Assembly: GCA_963665005.2 (NCBI GenBank)
Contig: CAXXTQ010000002.1
Location: 50,245-114,244, forward strand
DNA: 64,000 nucleotides
Direction: 5' to 3'
Source: G963665005 sp963665005
GTDB taxonomy: Bacteria > Bacillota > Clostridia > Christensenellales > SZUA-584
In this document: positions 1 through 7,593 of the stretch, piece by piece
Layout: the number at the start of each line of letters is the position of its first letter
How positions within the stretch are numbered: the first letter of the stretch is position 1
Program-made: the position numbers and the translations under genes
Notes under the pieces: generated by a model
What the model saw: only the letters and a program-made list of their open reading frames with translations
Told to the model about the DNA's origin: nothing
Databases searched by the model: none

Positions 1-444
1 AAATATATGCTTATTACATCAATAGATAATGAAATGAACCTCAATAAAATTAAGGATTATGTTTCCATAATGATCAAATCTTCTATTAAACAATATGCTG
101 ACTGCCATAAATCATGGGGGGACCAATATATACGAACAGCTAAAAAATATATTGCAGAAAATTTGGGAAATGGTTTAACATTGGATGAAGTTGCTGAAGC
201 AGTATCTTTAAATCCAATATATTTTAGTTCATTATTTAAAACAAAAACCGAAATGAATTTCTCCAGTTATATCCAAAAGCAACGTATAGATATGGCTAAG
301 CAACTACTTCAAAAATCTAAGTCTCCCATCAAAGTCATTAGTTCTTCCGTCGGTTATCAAGATATCAATTATTTTACAAAACTGTTTAAAAGGTATGTCG
401 GAATTACTCCATCTGCATATCGGCGTATGCATTTTCCAATTTAA
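1..444 (+). CDS. C-terminal part of a YesN/AraC-type response regulator (5' end outside window)
   Basis: The reading frame is open to the first base, so the gene probably starts upstream of the window; the first in-window ATG is at 7. The visible C-terminal ~100 residues form an AraC-type double helix-turn-helix: a first HTH with LTLDEVAEAVSLNPIYFSSLFK, written here as its two halves LTLDEVAEAVSL and NPIYFSSLFK, and a second ending in the family motif YFTKLFKRYVGITPSAYR. In YesN-type regulators this output domain follows a receiver domain that accepts phosphate from a YesM-type kinase. The kinase gene begins 8 bp downstream, which supports that reading. The receiver is not visible, so a plain AraC regulator remains possible. 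The block is clearly more AT-rich than genes beyond 5.2 kb. Confidence 0.75.
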   Translation, partial: KYMLITSIDNEMNLNKIKDYVSIMIKSSIKQYADCHKSWGDQYIRTAKKYIAENLGNGLTLDEVAEAVSLNPIYFSSLFKTKTEMNFSSYIQKQRIDMAKQLLQKSKSPIKVISSSVGYQDINYFTKLFKRYVGITPSAYRRMHFPI

Positions 445-451
445 ATATGGT

Positions 452-1495
452 ATGAATATGAAATTATTAAAAAATAAAAATAATAAAATAAATTTTTTTT
501 CTCATGCTGCTTTTGTACTATATTGCCTATTATTTTCTGCGCAGATTTTCTCGCTTTATTTTATTTATCTTGCATATAGAGTATCCTTATTAAGTATTTT
601 GTATTTCTTTTTTATAATTCTTTGTATGCTATTTTTTATTTTCATTATAATTCGGCCAATATATAAGAACTACAAACGCGGCAAAATTGCTGGCATTGTT
701 GAAAACAATCCTTTTAAAATGCTAAATAGCCTTGCTTCAGGTGCGTGGGTGAAAATCATTGAAGAAAACAATAATTTAGTTAAAAAAGACTACTCTAATA
801 AAATACTTCTTAACCAAATGAAATTTCAAACATTGCAAAATCAAATAAATCCTCATTTTTTATATAATTCCCTTGATTCTGTCCGTGGACTGGCAATAAA
901 GGCAAAGGACTATTCTACAGCAGAAATGGTAGAAGCTCTCGCCTCATTTTTCAGATATAACATTGGTAATGAAAATGATATCGTTGAATTGCATCAGGAA
1001 ATACAAAGTATACGCAACTATTTTATTATCCAGAGATATCGTTTCTCAAATCGTTTTAAACTTGAGTGCCATTTTGATCAGAAAGACTCCTCAATTATTC
1101 AATATATGATTCCAAAACTAATAATACAACCGTTAGTAGAAAACGCAATATTTCATGGACTCGAACCCAAAGAAGGCAAAGGTTTCGTCGCCATCAATGT
1201 CCGTAAAACTACACACAGACTGTATATATCAGTTGCCGACAATGGCGTAGGGATGAGCGACGCAGAATTACACTATCTCAATAAAAAATTGCTTTCAATT
1301 AAAAAAACTTCGCAAGGCTTATCTATTAGCGAAGATATGAAACATAAAAACATTGCTATACCTAATATAAATCAACGCATAAAAAGTATTTTTGGAGAAG
1401 ATTTTGGTTTGCATATCAGCAGTACGCTCAATCTTGGTACAGAAATCGAACTCTCTCTCCCATTTCCATCACAGATAAAGGATTACAGCCAGTGA
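452..1495 (+). CDS. YesM/LytS-type sensor histidine kinase with a minimal membrane sensor
   Basis: Membrane histidine kinase of about 347 residues that would phosphorylate the adjacent regulator. The N-terminus has two adjacent hydrophobic segments (about residues 18-42 and 45-71) joined by only a few polar residues, so there is almost no extracellular sensor, unlike typical YesM with a large dCache loop. The His_kinase domain shows the phosphoacceptor motif QNQINPHFLYNSLDS with His near residue 135. The ATPase shows the N box (LIIQPLVENAIFHGL) and G box (VADNGVGMS). I chose the ATG at 452 because the longer frame from 395 would run 50 bp into the upstream gene. The stop overlaps the next GTG start by 4 bp, so the two are probably translationally coupled. 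The signal is unknown; it may come from a membrane or protein partner. Confidence 0.85.
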   Translation: MNMKLLKNKNNKINFFSHAAFVLYCLLFSAQIFSLYFIYLAYRVSLLSILYFFFIILCMLFFIFIIIRPIYKNYKRGKIAGIVENNPFKMLNSLASGAWVKIIEENNNLVKKDYSNKILLNQMKFQTLQNQINPHFLYNSLDSVRGLAIKAKDYSTAEMVEALASFFRYNIGNENDIVELHQEIQSIRNYFIIQRYRFSNRFKLECHFDQKDSSIIQYMIPKLIIQPLVENAIFHGLEPKEGKGFVAINVRKTTHRLYISVADNGVGMSDAELHYLNKKLLSIKKTSQGLSISEDMKHKNIAIPNINQRIKSIFGEDFGLHISSTLNLGTEIELSLPFPSQIKDYSQ

Positions 1496-2901
1496 TAGAC
1501 GAATTGCTTAGAATTGAAGATTTATACGGCTATTATATTGAGAAAACAATACTTGATCATGTTGCTTTTAGTCTTTTTAATGGCGAAATTTTGTGCCTAT
1601 TTGGATTGAATAATTCCGGGAAAAGTACTATTATCCGCATCTTTTCGGGCAAAATACACGGCGTCTGGGAAAAAAGAATATATTATAAAGGTAACCCTAT
1701 AACAATTGATTCTCCAACCGAATCAAAAAAACTTGGAATTGCATGTATACAATCTAACTCTTCGCTACTGGATACTTTTACGGTATCAGAAAGCCTTTTT
1801 ATAATGCCTGAAATTTCTCCAAAACGCACCTTTATCTCATATAAAAAAATTAATAAAAAGACTGCTCAAATCCTAAAAAAATTTGATCTCGATATAAACC
1901 CTACCGACATAGTATGCAATCTTAGTCAAGCCAACCGCTTCCTTCTTGAAATTGTTAAAAATATAGTAGATGAAAAAGAAATATTCTTTATTGACTGTCT
2001 TCATGTATTCAGGCAAAAAACTGATTTTGATAAACTTAGAAAAATTATTATTAGCCTTAGAGAAACTGGTAAAACCATTTTATTTACCAGTAATAATTAC
2101 CACCAAAACCTTTCCTTTGCTGATCGTATTTATATATTACGTGATGGTATGATCGTAAAGGAAATGACTGCTTCAAATTTTACTCCAAAGCTCTTAAAGA
2201 AATATGCAGCTAAACAGTTTTATATTCCAACATCGAATAGCAAAGTAGAAAAAGATTCATCTATACTGCTAGACATTAAAAACCTCAATGTTAACAAAAA
2301 ATCTCATGCGCTTTCTTTTAAAATCTTTAAAGGTGCAATAACTGCTGTTGCATCACAAAATAAAAATTTGCTGCATGAATTAGCTAACTATTTTATTGAC
2401 CCATATCCACAGAATATTTTTGTGAAAATTAATGGTATGAACGTTACACACAAGAAATTCTGCAAATGGCTCAAACGCAATTCCAGCACTATATTAAACC
2501 TATCTAAAAGCGTTTGTAGATTTTATAACATGAGTGTTTTAGAAAACATTACTGTAAGTGCTAAACCTTCTTTCCCATTCCCTAGATTATGGATTAATAA
2601 AAAAGTCAAAAGCTTTATAGCTACTGACAATAAACATCTTATTGATGTTGTAGAACTACTAGATAAACAAGGAGGTGACTTTGTCGTCTACAATGCATTT
2701 CTTCTTATAAAACGACTTATATACCGTAAGATACAATTTGTCGTATTCTACTGCCCCGAATTTGGACTTGATCCCTTAAGTATTACTTGGATCTACTCAG
2801 TAATTGAAGAACTCTGTAAAAAAGGTATTGGTGTATTGCTACTTACTGAGAATGGTAATGAGGCGTCCCCTTTTTGTTCCCATACTATTTGGATAGGCTA
2901 A
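1492..2901 (+). CDS. Degenerate two-domain sugar-type (RbsA/MglA-like) ABC ATPase
   Basis: 469 residues with the two tandem ATPase halves of ribose/galactose importer ATPases, but badly eroded. The first half keeps Walker A (GLNNSGKST, residues 38-46). Its signature motif is LSQAN (144-148) instead of LSGGQ, and Walker B reads IFFIDCLH (164-171), so the catalytic Glu is replaced by Cys. The second half has no Walker A where one is expected (about 284-295) and no LSGGQ; only a PEFGLD remnant of Walker B (422-427) remains. It starts with GTG inside the kinase stop codon. No permease or binding protein follows. The frame is intact over 1.4 kb, which argues against simple decay. I infer a regulatory or nucleotide-sensing partner of the kinase rather than a transporter motor. 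Confidence 0.75.
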   Translation: MIDELLRIEDLYGYYIEKTILDHVAFSLFNGEILCLFGLNNSGKSTIIRIFSGKIHGVWEKRIYYKGNPITIDSPTESKKLGIACIQSNSSLLDTFTVSESLFIMPEISPKRTFISYKKINKKTAQILKKFDLDINPTDIVCNLSQANRFLLEIVKNIVDEKEIFFIDCLHVFRQKTDFDKLRKIIISLRETGKTILFTSNNYHQNLSFADRIYILRDGMIVKEMTASNFTPKLLKKYAAKQFYIPTSNSKVEKDSSILLDIKNLNVNKKSHALSFKIFKGAITAVASQNKNLLHELANYFIDPYPQNIFVKINGMNVTHKKFCKWLKRNSSTILNLSKSVCRFYNMSVLENITVSAKPSFPFPRLWINKKVKSFIATDNKHLIDVVELLDKQGGDFVVYNAFLLIKRLIYRKIQFVVFYCPEFGLDPLSITWIYSVIEELCKKGIGVLLLTENGNEASPFCSHTIWIG

Positions 2902-3198
2902 TTCTATTGACCAGTTTTCAGGAAAAAGGTCGCAAAGTTCAAGAATACCCCCTGTCAGTGTCAAATAAATGGCCTATTGCCAAAACCTTTTTTTATGTCT
3001 AAAACAGATTAAATAATGCATTGTTCTCATCTATTTGTACTGTGGGAAAGCCATCGCTCCTAAAAAATAAACGTCAATAATCAAAAGAAGTAATAAACCG
3101 CAAATACGTTATCCTCACAAATATTTAAAAACTGAAATGTGTCCAAACGTCCTTTTTTTAAAGTTCACAAATAAGCGAAAACTACGTAACCATCGTGG
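2902..3198. other. AT-rich spacer without recognisable gene
   Basis: Between the degenerate ABC gene and the left end of the IS remnant I see no reading frame of useful length, no RNA gene and no clear terminator. The last nine bases (3190-3198) are the left copy of the IS target duplication. Confidence 0.5.
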
Positions 3199-3212
3199 GG
3201 CGTGTTGACAAA
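3190..3212. repeat. Left IS end: target duplication plus terminal inverted repeat
   Basis: CCATCGTGG (3190-3198) is repeated exactly at 4554-4562. The following GGCGTGTTGACAAA (3199-3212) is the inverted complement of 4541-4554. One base is shared between duplication and inverted repeat, so the duplication is 8 or 9 bp. Confidence 0.85.
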
Positions 3213-4554
3213 ATGGTCAATACAAAACGAAAAGCCTGAGAAAAGTCAGGGTTGGAGGTAATAATATTCATCCGTACCAATCAATTTATGGTTCTGTTCC
3301 ATATGCTCCGTATAGAGATCGTTTGATTTTCCTTATCGTAGAAGTAGCTGTAAAACATTTTTCCCTTAGACCGCAACTTCGGCATTTTGGGGCGCTGCTT
3401 CTGTACAAAGCATATATGTGCTCGCCCTTACGTTCATAATAAGAAAAATGAAGGGTATGCCCTCCTGGACAATGGTATACATTTTTTTCTTTATCGTAGA
3501 TAAATTCTTCTGCAGGTAATTCGTTCTTTCGAAAACCAACATGTTTCTGACTTTCGGGAATATAGAGTGTTATACCCATTTCGCCAAAATCGTGATGTGC
3601 TTCCACACAATCATATCCACGATCCGCAACCATATTTTGAATGGGCAATTATAATCGATCATGCTGAATTTTTATCCTATCTGTACAACATTCATGATCC
3701 AAACGATTTCCGATTGTTACATGGATATCAGTAATAATCCCGTGCTTTATGTCGGCGCATTGGTGGCAAAGGTAATGAAATCCTCCCGGCTTCCCCCGCC
3801 GCCCTAACATTCCACTATCAGAATCGATCAGGTTTTGCACTTCTTGCCTTTTTCGTAGCTTAGCTCTTGGTTTTGGTTTTAGCCCACGCTTTTTCTTGCA
3901 GGAATACTTCTCTGCTTACAATGCTTTAATATGCTCGAGGGAATTCCAGGACGGTCACTATAACTCTCTTTTTATCATCTGTATTAGCTTTTACATGGGT
4001 TGCATCCATAGCAATTGATTTACCTTCTACTAAACCCGCCTCTATGCAAAGACGTACAATATGTACGAATATATCCTCAAAGATGGTTGTATTTTTAAAT
4101 CGGCGACATCTGTTTTGTGAAAAGGTCGAATAATCCGGTAATACGGTCTTCCAGATCTAACCCCAGGTACCATCAATATGCAATATTGACCTGTACTTCC
4201 TGTTCAAGCCTCTCTCAGAATTGATGCCGTACAAATATCCAGCAGAAGCATCTTTACCAGCACTACGGAATTAATTGATGTCCGTCCATATTTGCTATAC
4301 ATGGGACGCACCACATCATACACAAAATTCATGTCAACAGATGCATCCAGCTTCCTTAAAAAATGATCAGCCGGGGCAAGGCTATCCATTGCTATCATCA
4401 TAAGCCGTTGTTGCTTGTTTCGTTCTTCGCTCATCATTGAAATCGCCCGCTTTTATTATACATAAATATTCTGTATTTTTCCCTTTTTGCGGCATTTTTT
4501 CATTCCTTATACTACAAAAGTCATCGGCTTATCCGATGACTTTGTCAACACGCC
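3199..4554 (-). mobile_element. Decayed IS1182-like insertion sequence
   Basis: A 1356 bp element bounded by perfect inverted ends (GGCGTGTTGACAAA at 3199-3212, its complement at 4541-4554) and flanked by an exact 8-9 bp direct repeat. Inside, the minus strand carries pieces of an IS1182-type DDE transposase in several frames. Full IS1182 elements are usually longer, so internal sequence, mainly from the transposase C-terminus, has been lost. Intact ends with a dead transposase suggest insertion not very long ago on this scale, or end preservation by cross-mobilisation. Confidence 0.85.
3286..4437 (-). pseudogene. IS1182-family transposase, multiply frameshifted
   Basis: Read on the minus strand from the ATG at 4437, the first 77 residues match the DUF772-like N-terminal domain (DSLAPADHFLRKLDASVDMNF, split here as DSLAPADHFLRKL and DASVDMNF). 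The frame then breaks near 4204. Translating the other frames recovers a DYSTFSQNRCRRF-like segment, the first catalytic Asp in IAMDATHVKANTDDKKR (about 4010-3960), a DIHVTIGNRLDHEC segment (around 3700) and VADRGYD with EMGITLYIPESQ (3640-3560). At least three frame changes and several stops separate these pieces. The last frame stops at 3286 after a zinc-knuckle-like CRSCGLREKC, with the usual C-terminus missing. Non-functional. Confidence 0.85.
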
Positions 4555-4562
4555 CATCGTGG
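4541..4562. repeat. Right IS end: terminal inverted repeat plus target duplication
   Basis: TTTGTCAACACGCC (4541-4554) is the inverted copy of 3199-3212 and is followed by the second copy of the target duplication, ending at 4562. Confidence 0.85.
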
Positions 4563-4579
4563 TTTCCGGGGTTTTCTTG

Positions 4580-4602
4580 TGGCAGCGGAACTAGGATTCG
4601 AA
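4580..4602. repeat. 23 bp copy of the tRNA-Gln 3' end (att-like)
   Basis: Positions 4580-4602 are identical to 4856-4878, which is the CCA end, discriminator, acceptor strand and part of the T arm of tRNA-Gln. The rest of the tRNA is absent here. Integrative elements that use a tRNA 3' end leave this kind of direct repeat, so I read it as an old attachment site or as the scar of a tRNA duplication. The IS remnant ends only 25 bp away. Confidence 0.6.
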
Positions 4603-4823
4603 GGCGGGAGCCGCCCTTCATCTTACGTTCGAGTTGCTTTGCTACCAGTGATATTTTTTTGTGTCTATATGCTTTTATAATCTTTGGCTCTTTTTACTAG
4701 GTTCTCACCACGATTCCACAGTCAAAACAAAAAGACGATAGTTTTCTTTCGGGGCCCCCGCAAAGCACAGCTTTGTGGGGAAAAGGAGGAGCAAGGGAGC
4801 GGACGGATGTTTTTCATGAAATG
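4603..4823. other. Spacer with tandem hairpins between the tRNA-Gln fragment and tRNA-Gln
   Basis: No gene. There is a strong hairpin at 4756-4780 (CCCCGCAAAG paired with CTTTGTGGGG around a short loop) and a small inverted repeat at 4811-4827 (TTTTCAT/ATGAAAA). The patch 4750-4805 is locally GC-rich compared with the AT-rich DNA to its left. Confidence 0.4.
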
Positions 4824-4852
4824 AAAAACGGAGCAAAGCGTACTTTGCTCCG
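4824..4852 (-). terminator. Rho-independent terminator of the tRNA operon
   Basis: Minus strand: a perfect 10 bp stem CGGAGCAAAG / CTTTGCTCCG with a 4-base loop (4829-4852), followed by TTTTT (4828-4824). It begins 4 bases past the CCA end of tRNA-Gln. Confidence 0.85.
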
Positions 4853-4855
4853 ACG

Positions 4856-4929
4856 TGGCAGCGGAACTAGGATTCGAACCTAGACACTACGAGTCAGAGT
4901 CGCAGGTGCTACCGTTACACAATTCCGCT
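4856..4929 (-). tRNA. tRNA-Gln (anticodon CTG)
   Basis: Full cloverleaf on the minus strand: 7 bp acceptor AGCGGAA/TTCCGCT, D arm GTGT...GCAC, anticodon stem TGCGA/TCGTA with loop CTCTGAC (anticodon CTG), T arm CTAGG TTCGAAT CCTAG, discriminator G and encoded CCA. Last gene of the Val-RNA-Gln operon. Its 3' 23 bases recur at 4580-4602. Confidence 0.95.
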
Positions 4930-4935
4930 TTATAA

Positions 4936-5112
4936 ATATCCCACAGATGCCGTCCGCCAAAGTTTTAACGCCTGCACACTCGCAGGTGGGTGCTCTGCCA
5001 AATGCCTCTGCCCTCCCGTCTAAGCGGGCCCGGTATCAGCAAGCGGACTCCCGAGCTCCCGAAAACATTTTGTAGGTTTAAAACAAGGGCGTTATCGAAC
5101 ACCGCAGGATAT
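4936..5112 (-). ncRNA. Structured RNA between two tRNAs, candidate 6S RNA
   Basis: A ~177 nt stretch fills the gap between tRNA-Val and tRNA-Gln. Its two ends pair in an 11 bp closing stem: ATATCCTGCGG (5112-5102) with CTGTGGGATAT (4946-4936), including wobble pairs. Inside lie GTTCG/CGGAC, AACGCC/GGCGTT, an A-rich internal loop and a terminal stem (GGGAGCTC/GAGCACCC). A long closing stem, a central bubble and a terminal stem at about 180 nt is the architecture of 6S RNA, which binds RNA polymerase. Short pieces (TGTTCG at the 5' side, GTTAAAACT and GGCATCT at the 3' side) resemble E. coli SsrS as I remember it. There is no ORF and no tRNA fold. Cleavage at the tRNA ends would release it. The family assignment is tentative; that it is a structured RNA is firmer. 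Confidence 0.5.
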
Positions 5113-5188
5113 GGTGGGGTTAATTGGGCTCGAACCAACGACCTCTACGATGTCAACGTAGCGCTCTGACCAGCTGAGCTATAACCCC
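5112..5188 (-). tRNA. tRNA-Val (anticodon GAC)
   Basis: Acceptor GGGGTTA/TAACCCC, D arm GCTC...GAGC, anticodon stem CTACG/CGTAG with loop TTGACAT (anticodon GAC), T arm with GTTCGAG, discriminator A and encoded CCA. First gene of the minus-strand RNA operon. Confidence 0.95.
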
Positions 5189-5208
5189 TTTAAAAATCCG
5201 TACCTCAT

Positions 5209-5236
5209 ATTATACACAATCTCGCGATTAAATCAA
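5209..5236 (-). promoter_or_regulatory. Promoter of the tRNA-Val/ncRNA/tRNA-Gln operon
   Basis: On the minus strand TTGATT (5236-5231), a 16 bp spacer and TATAAT (5214-5209) lie 20 bp before the tRNA-Val 5' end. Confidence 0.65.
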
Positions 5237-5243
5237 TACTTTT

Positions 5244-5915
5244 TCATATATTGGTATTGTTACAATATGGACACACGGCTATACAAATTCCGCAAACAGA
5301 GCCTCTGCCTATCATTTTGAACTTATCTTTCATAAACCTGTTACAAAGCGAAGCGTCTACAATATCATCCCTTGCAATGCCTTTTTTCCACATATTACCG
5401 ACTATTGCTCCGCACGGGCAAGCAGCTACACACAAATTACAGTCTCCGCATTTTGGCTCACCGATTGCGTTCCCCTCAAGTTTTAAATTTGTAAGCACTG
5501 TCGCGAAGCGCACGCCAGGCCCGAATTTATCAGTTATAAAAAGCCCGCTTTTCCCCACAAACCCAAGTCCGGCAAGATTCGCAGCAATCTTATGCGAAAA
5601 ATCTGCTGCAATCCCTGCCGAATTCGTCGTCTGCGAAGCGGGTATAGCGACAGCTTCATAGCCGTTTCTCTGAAGATATACGACACATTTAAAAGCACAC
5701 ATATCAAGAAACGCGTTTGCAGTTCTGTAATGGTGGAAGTAATTCTTTGTCGGGCCTTTTTTTACAGCTTTAATTACAGCGCGTGAAAGCACCGCGCCTA
5801 TAGTCACGGCATACGGCGTTTTAGAAAAAACCTCCGGCACATACGAAGACACGTCAGACGTGCCGAAAACGTCTATGCCTTCTTGATACATCAAATCTTC
5901 AAGCGTCTGCCGCAT
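5244..5915 (-). CDS. QueG-like 4Fe-4S double-cluster protein
   Basis: 223 residues. The C-terminal third carries two Cys clusters, CGDCNLCVAACPCGAI and CGICIAVCPYC, as in the double-cluster domain of epoxyqueuosine reductase-type proteins. It is much shorter than QueG (about 380) and lacks its C-terminal repeats, so it should not be called QueG. The N-terminal part resembles the substrate/cofactor-binding region shared by that superfamily. Clostridia often carry such stand-alone proteins without known function. The ATG at 5915 has a good ribosome site (AGGAGAG). No corrinoid partner is adjacent. Confidence 0.7.
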   Translation of the reverse strand: MRQTLEDLMYQEGIDVFGTSDVSSYVPEVFSKTPYAVTIGAVLSRAVIKAVKKGPTKNYFHHYRTANAFLDMCAFKCVVYLQRNGYEAVAIPASQTTNSAGIAADFSHKIAANLAGLGFVGKSGLFITDKFGPGVRFATVLTNLKLEGNAIGEPKCGDCNLCVAACPCGAIVGNMWKKGIARDDIVDASLCNRFMKDKFKMIGRGSVCGICIAVCPYCNNTNI

Positions 5916-6039
5916 TAAGCCTCTCTCCTTTTTTACTACAACATATAGTTTATTTGGTAAATTTAGAATACCATATTTGCTGTACTAAATCAAAAAACGT
6001 GATATAATAATATATATAAATTATCATGGAGGGCTTGTA

Positions 6040-6558
6040 ATGCAAATAAAGCCGATAGCGCAAAACAAACTGCTCGTTTTATATCTGCTGAACTCTATTG
6101 ATATACAGCTTTCCGAGATGCAAATATTAAGAATCGTAACGGATAACGGCTGGATGAATTATTTCGATTTTAAAGAGTGCATGTTTGAGCTTATTGAAAG
6201 CAATCTTGTCAGTCAGGAAGAAACTTCTAACGGCAGTTTATTTGAAATTACCGAGCTTGGAAGCACGACGCTTTTTCAATTAAAGAATGAAATTTTTAAT
6301 TCACAGCGAAAAGCCGTAGACGAATATTGCGTAGCCAATCGTGATGCTCTGCGCCTCGAAACAGAACTCTTTGCCGATTATGTTAAAATCGATGAAGGCG
6401 AATATAAAGTGATGTTAAAAGTACTCGAGAATCAGGTTTCGGTCTTCGAGCTTAATCTGGTAACCTATTCTAAGCATTCCGCAGAAGATTTTATAAAAAA
6501 ATGGAAAGACGTTGCTCCGAAAATATATAAGAACACTTACGATTTTCTGGCCGAATAA
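6040..6558 (+). CDS. DUF4364 family protein (predicted winged-helix regulator)
   Basis: 172 residues, the normal size for DUF4364, a family common in Clostridia. The first ~90 residues look like a winged helix (LLVLYLLNSIDIQLSEMQI, then a recognition-helix region and SLFEITELGSTTL), followed by a beta-rich C-terminal domain. The start is fixed by GGAGGG 10 bases upstream. A TATAAT at 6003-6008 fits a -10 box. It stands alone between a divergent Fe-S protein gene and the transporter gene. The role is unknown; DNA binding is an inference from the fold. Confidence 0.8.
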   Translation: MQIKPIAQNKLLVLYLLNSIDIQLSEMQILRIVTDNGWMNYFDFKECMFELIESNLVSQEETSNGSLFEITELGSTTLFQLKNEIFNSQRKAVDEYCVANRDALRLETELFADYVKIDEGEYKVMLKVLENQVSVFELNLVTYSKHSAEDFIKKWKDVAPKIYKNTYDFLAE

Positions 6559-6625
6559 TTTTCAGGCTGCGCTTTGCCTTATGCAGTAAATAAAAATCAG
6601 CAAAAACAAAAAGGGAGAAACACCC

Positions 6626-7564
6626 ATGCAACAAAGTCTGACAGTAATTAAAATAGTCGTTCCCGTATTTTTGGCGTTATTCTTTGGATATTTCAGCAGA
6701 CAGAAGAAAATCATCTCCAAAGAAGGTATAGCCGGCATGAGAACGTTCATTGTCAATTTTGCTTTGCCCGTCGCATTATTCAGGGCTGTTGGTTCAATCA
6801 GTTATTCATCGGACACTCTTGTGCTTGTCGTAGTCATTTTTCTGGCGTGTGCCGTTGCTTTTTCGCTCGGTTTTGTTTTGCTGAAACTGTTTCCCAAATC
6901 GCCGCGCATGCTGCCCTTTCTTATAACATGTACAGAATCGGGCATGATAGGTCTTGCTCTTTTTGCACTGCTTTTTGGCATAGAAAATCTTCCGTTTATC
7001 GCACAGATCGGGCTTGGCTGCGATATATTTGTTTTCACAATCTATTCTATAATCTTAAGATCGCGTGACGGAAAAGGCGGCGTATTAAAAGAAGTTATAC
7101 ACAATATGGTTACCTCGCCTATTTTCATAGGTATTTTTCTTGGCATTATAGCGGGCACAAGCGGCCTTTATGCACTGGTAATGAAAACGGGTGCAGGCAT
7201 GGTGCTTGGCGGCGTATTTGAGCTTTTTGCATCGCCTATCACGTTCGTTATGCTTTTCGTTGTTGGTTACAGTATAAAAGTATACAAAAGCACAATCAAA
7301 CAGGTTTTATTAACGTCAATTACACGGATATTGGTAATGGGCGCGCTTTGCGCCGGCGTTATTTTGCTGTTGAACCAGCTTATAACATTGGACAGGCGAA
7401 CCATGTGGGCGATAATACTTCTTTTCTCGCTGCCCGGCCCTTATATACTGCCTGTGCTGGCATCAAGAGAAGAGGATCGCAGCTTTGCATCTACTGCGCT
7501 TTCATTCCACATGCTTATTAGCACAGGAATATTTTTTGTCATTGCCACGCTCGCTGCCGGCTGA
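6626..7564 (+). CDS. AEC family (auxin efflux carrier-like) permease
   Basis: 312 residues with about ten hydrophobic segments in two five-helix halves, the layout of the AEC family. Bacterial members export or take up malate, malonate and related organic acids. A GNxP-like crossover motif is not obvious, and nothing here fixes the substrate. RBS AGGGAGA precedes the ATG at 6626. The gene converges with the CPBP protease gene. Confidence 0.85.
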   Translation: MQQSLTVIKIVVPVFLALFFGYFSRQKKIISKEGIAGMRTFIVNFALPVALFRAVGSISYSSDTLVLVVVIFLACAVAFSLGFVLLKLFPKSPRMLPFLITCTESGMIGLALFALLFGIENLPFIAQIGLGCDIFVFTIYSIILRSRDGKGGVLKEVIHNMVTSPIFIGIFLGIIAGTSGLYALVMKTGAGMVLGGVFELFASPITFVMLFVVGYSIKVYKSTIKQVLLTSITRILVMGALCAGVILLLNQLITLDRRTMWAIILLFSLPGPYILPVLASREEDRSFASTALSFHMLISTGIFFVIATLAAG

Positions 7565-7593
7565 TATCTCTTGCTTTATTTTAAAACAGAGTT

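Noticed and set aside
4941..5060. Degenerate tRNA between tRNA-Val and tRNA-Gln
   Set aside because: The TTTGGCAGAGCACC segment looks like a D arm, but no acceptor, anticodon or T arm can be completed; the longer paired structure explains it better.
5244..5915. Epoxyqueuosine reductase QueG
   Set aside because: Only the double Fe-S region is shared. At 223 residues it lacks the C-terminal HEAT-like part, and no queuosine gene is nearby.
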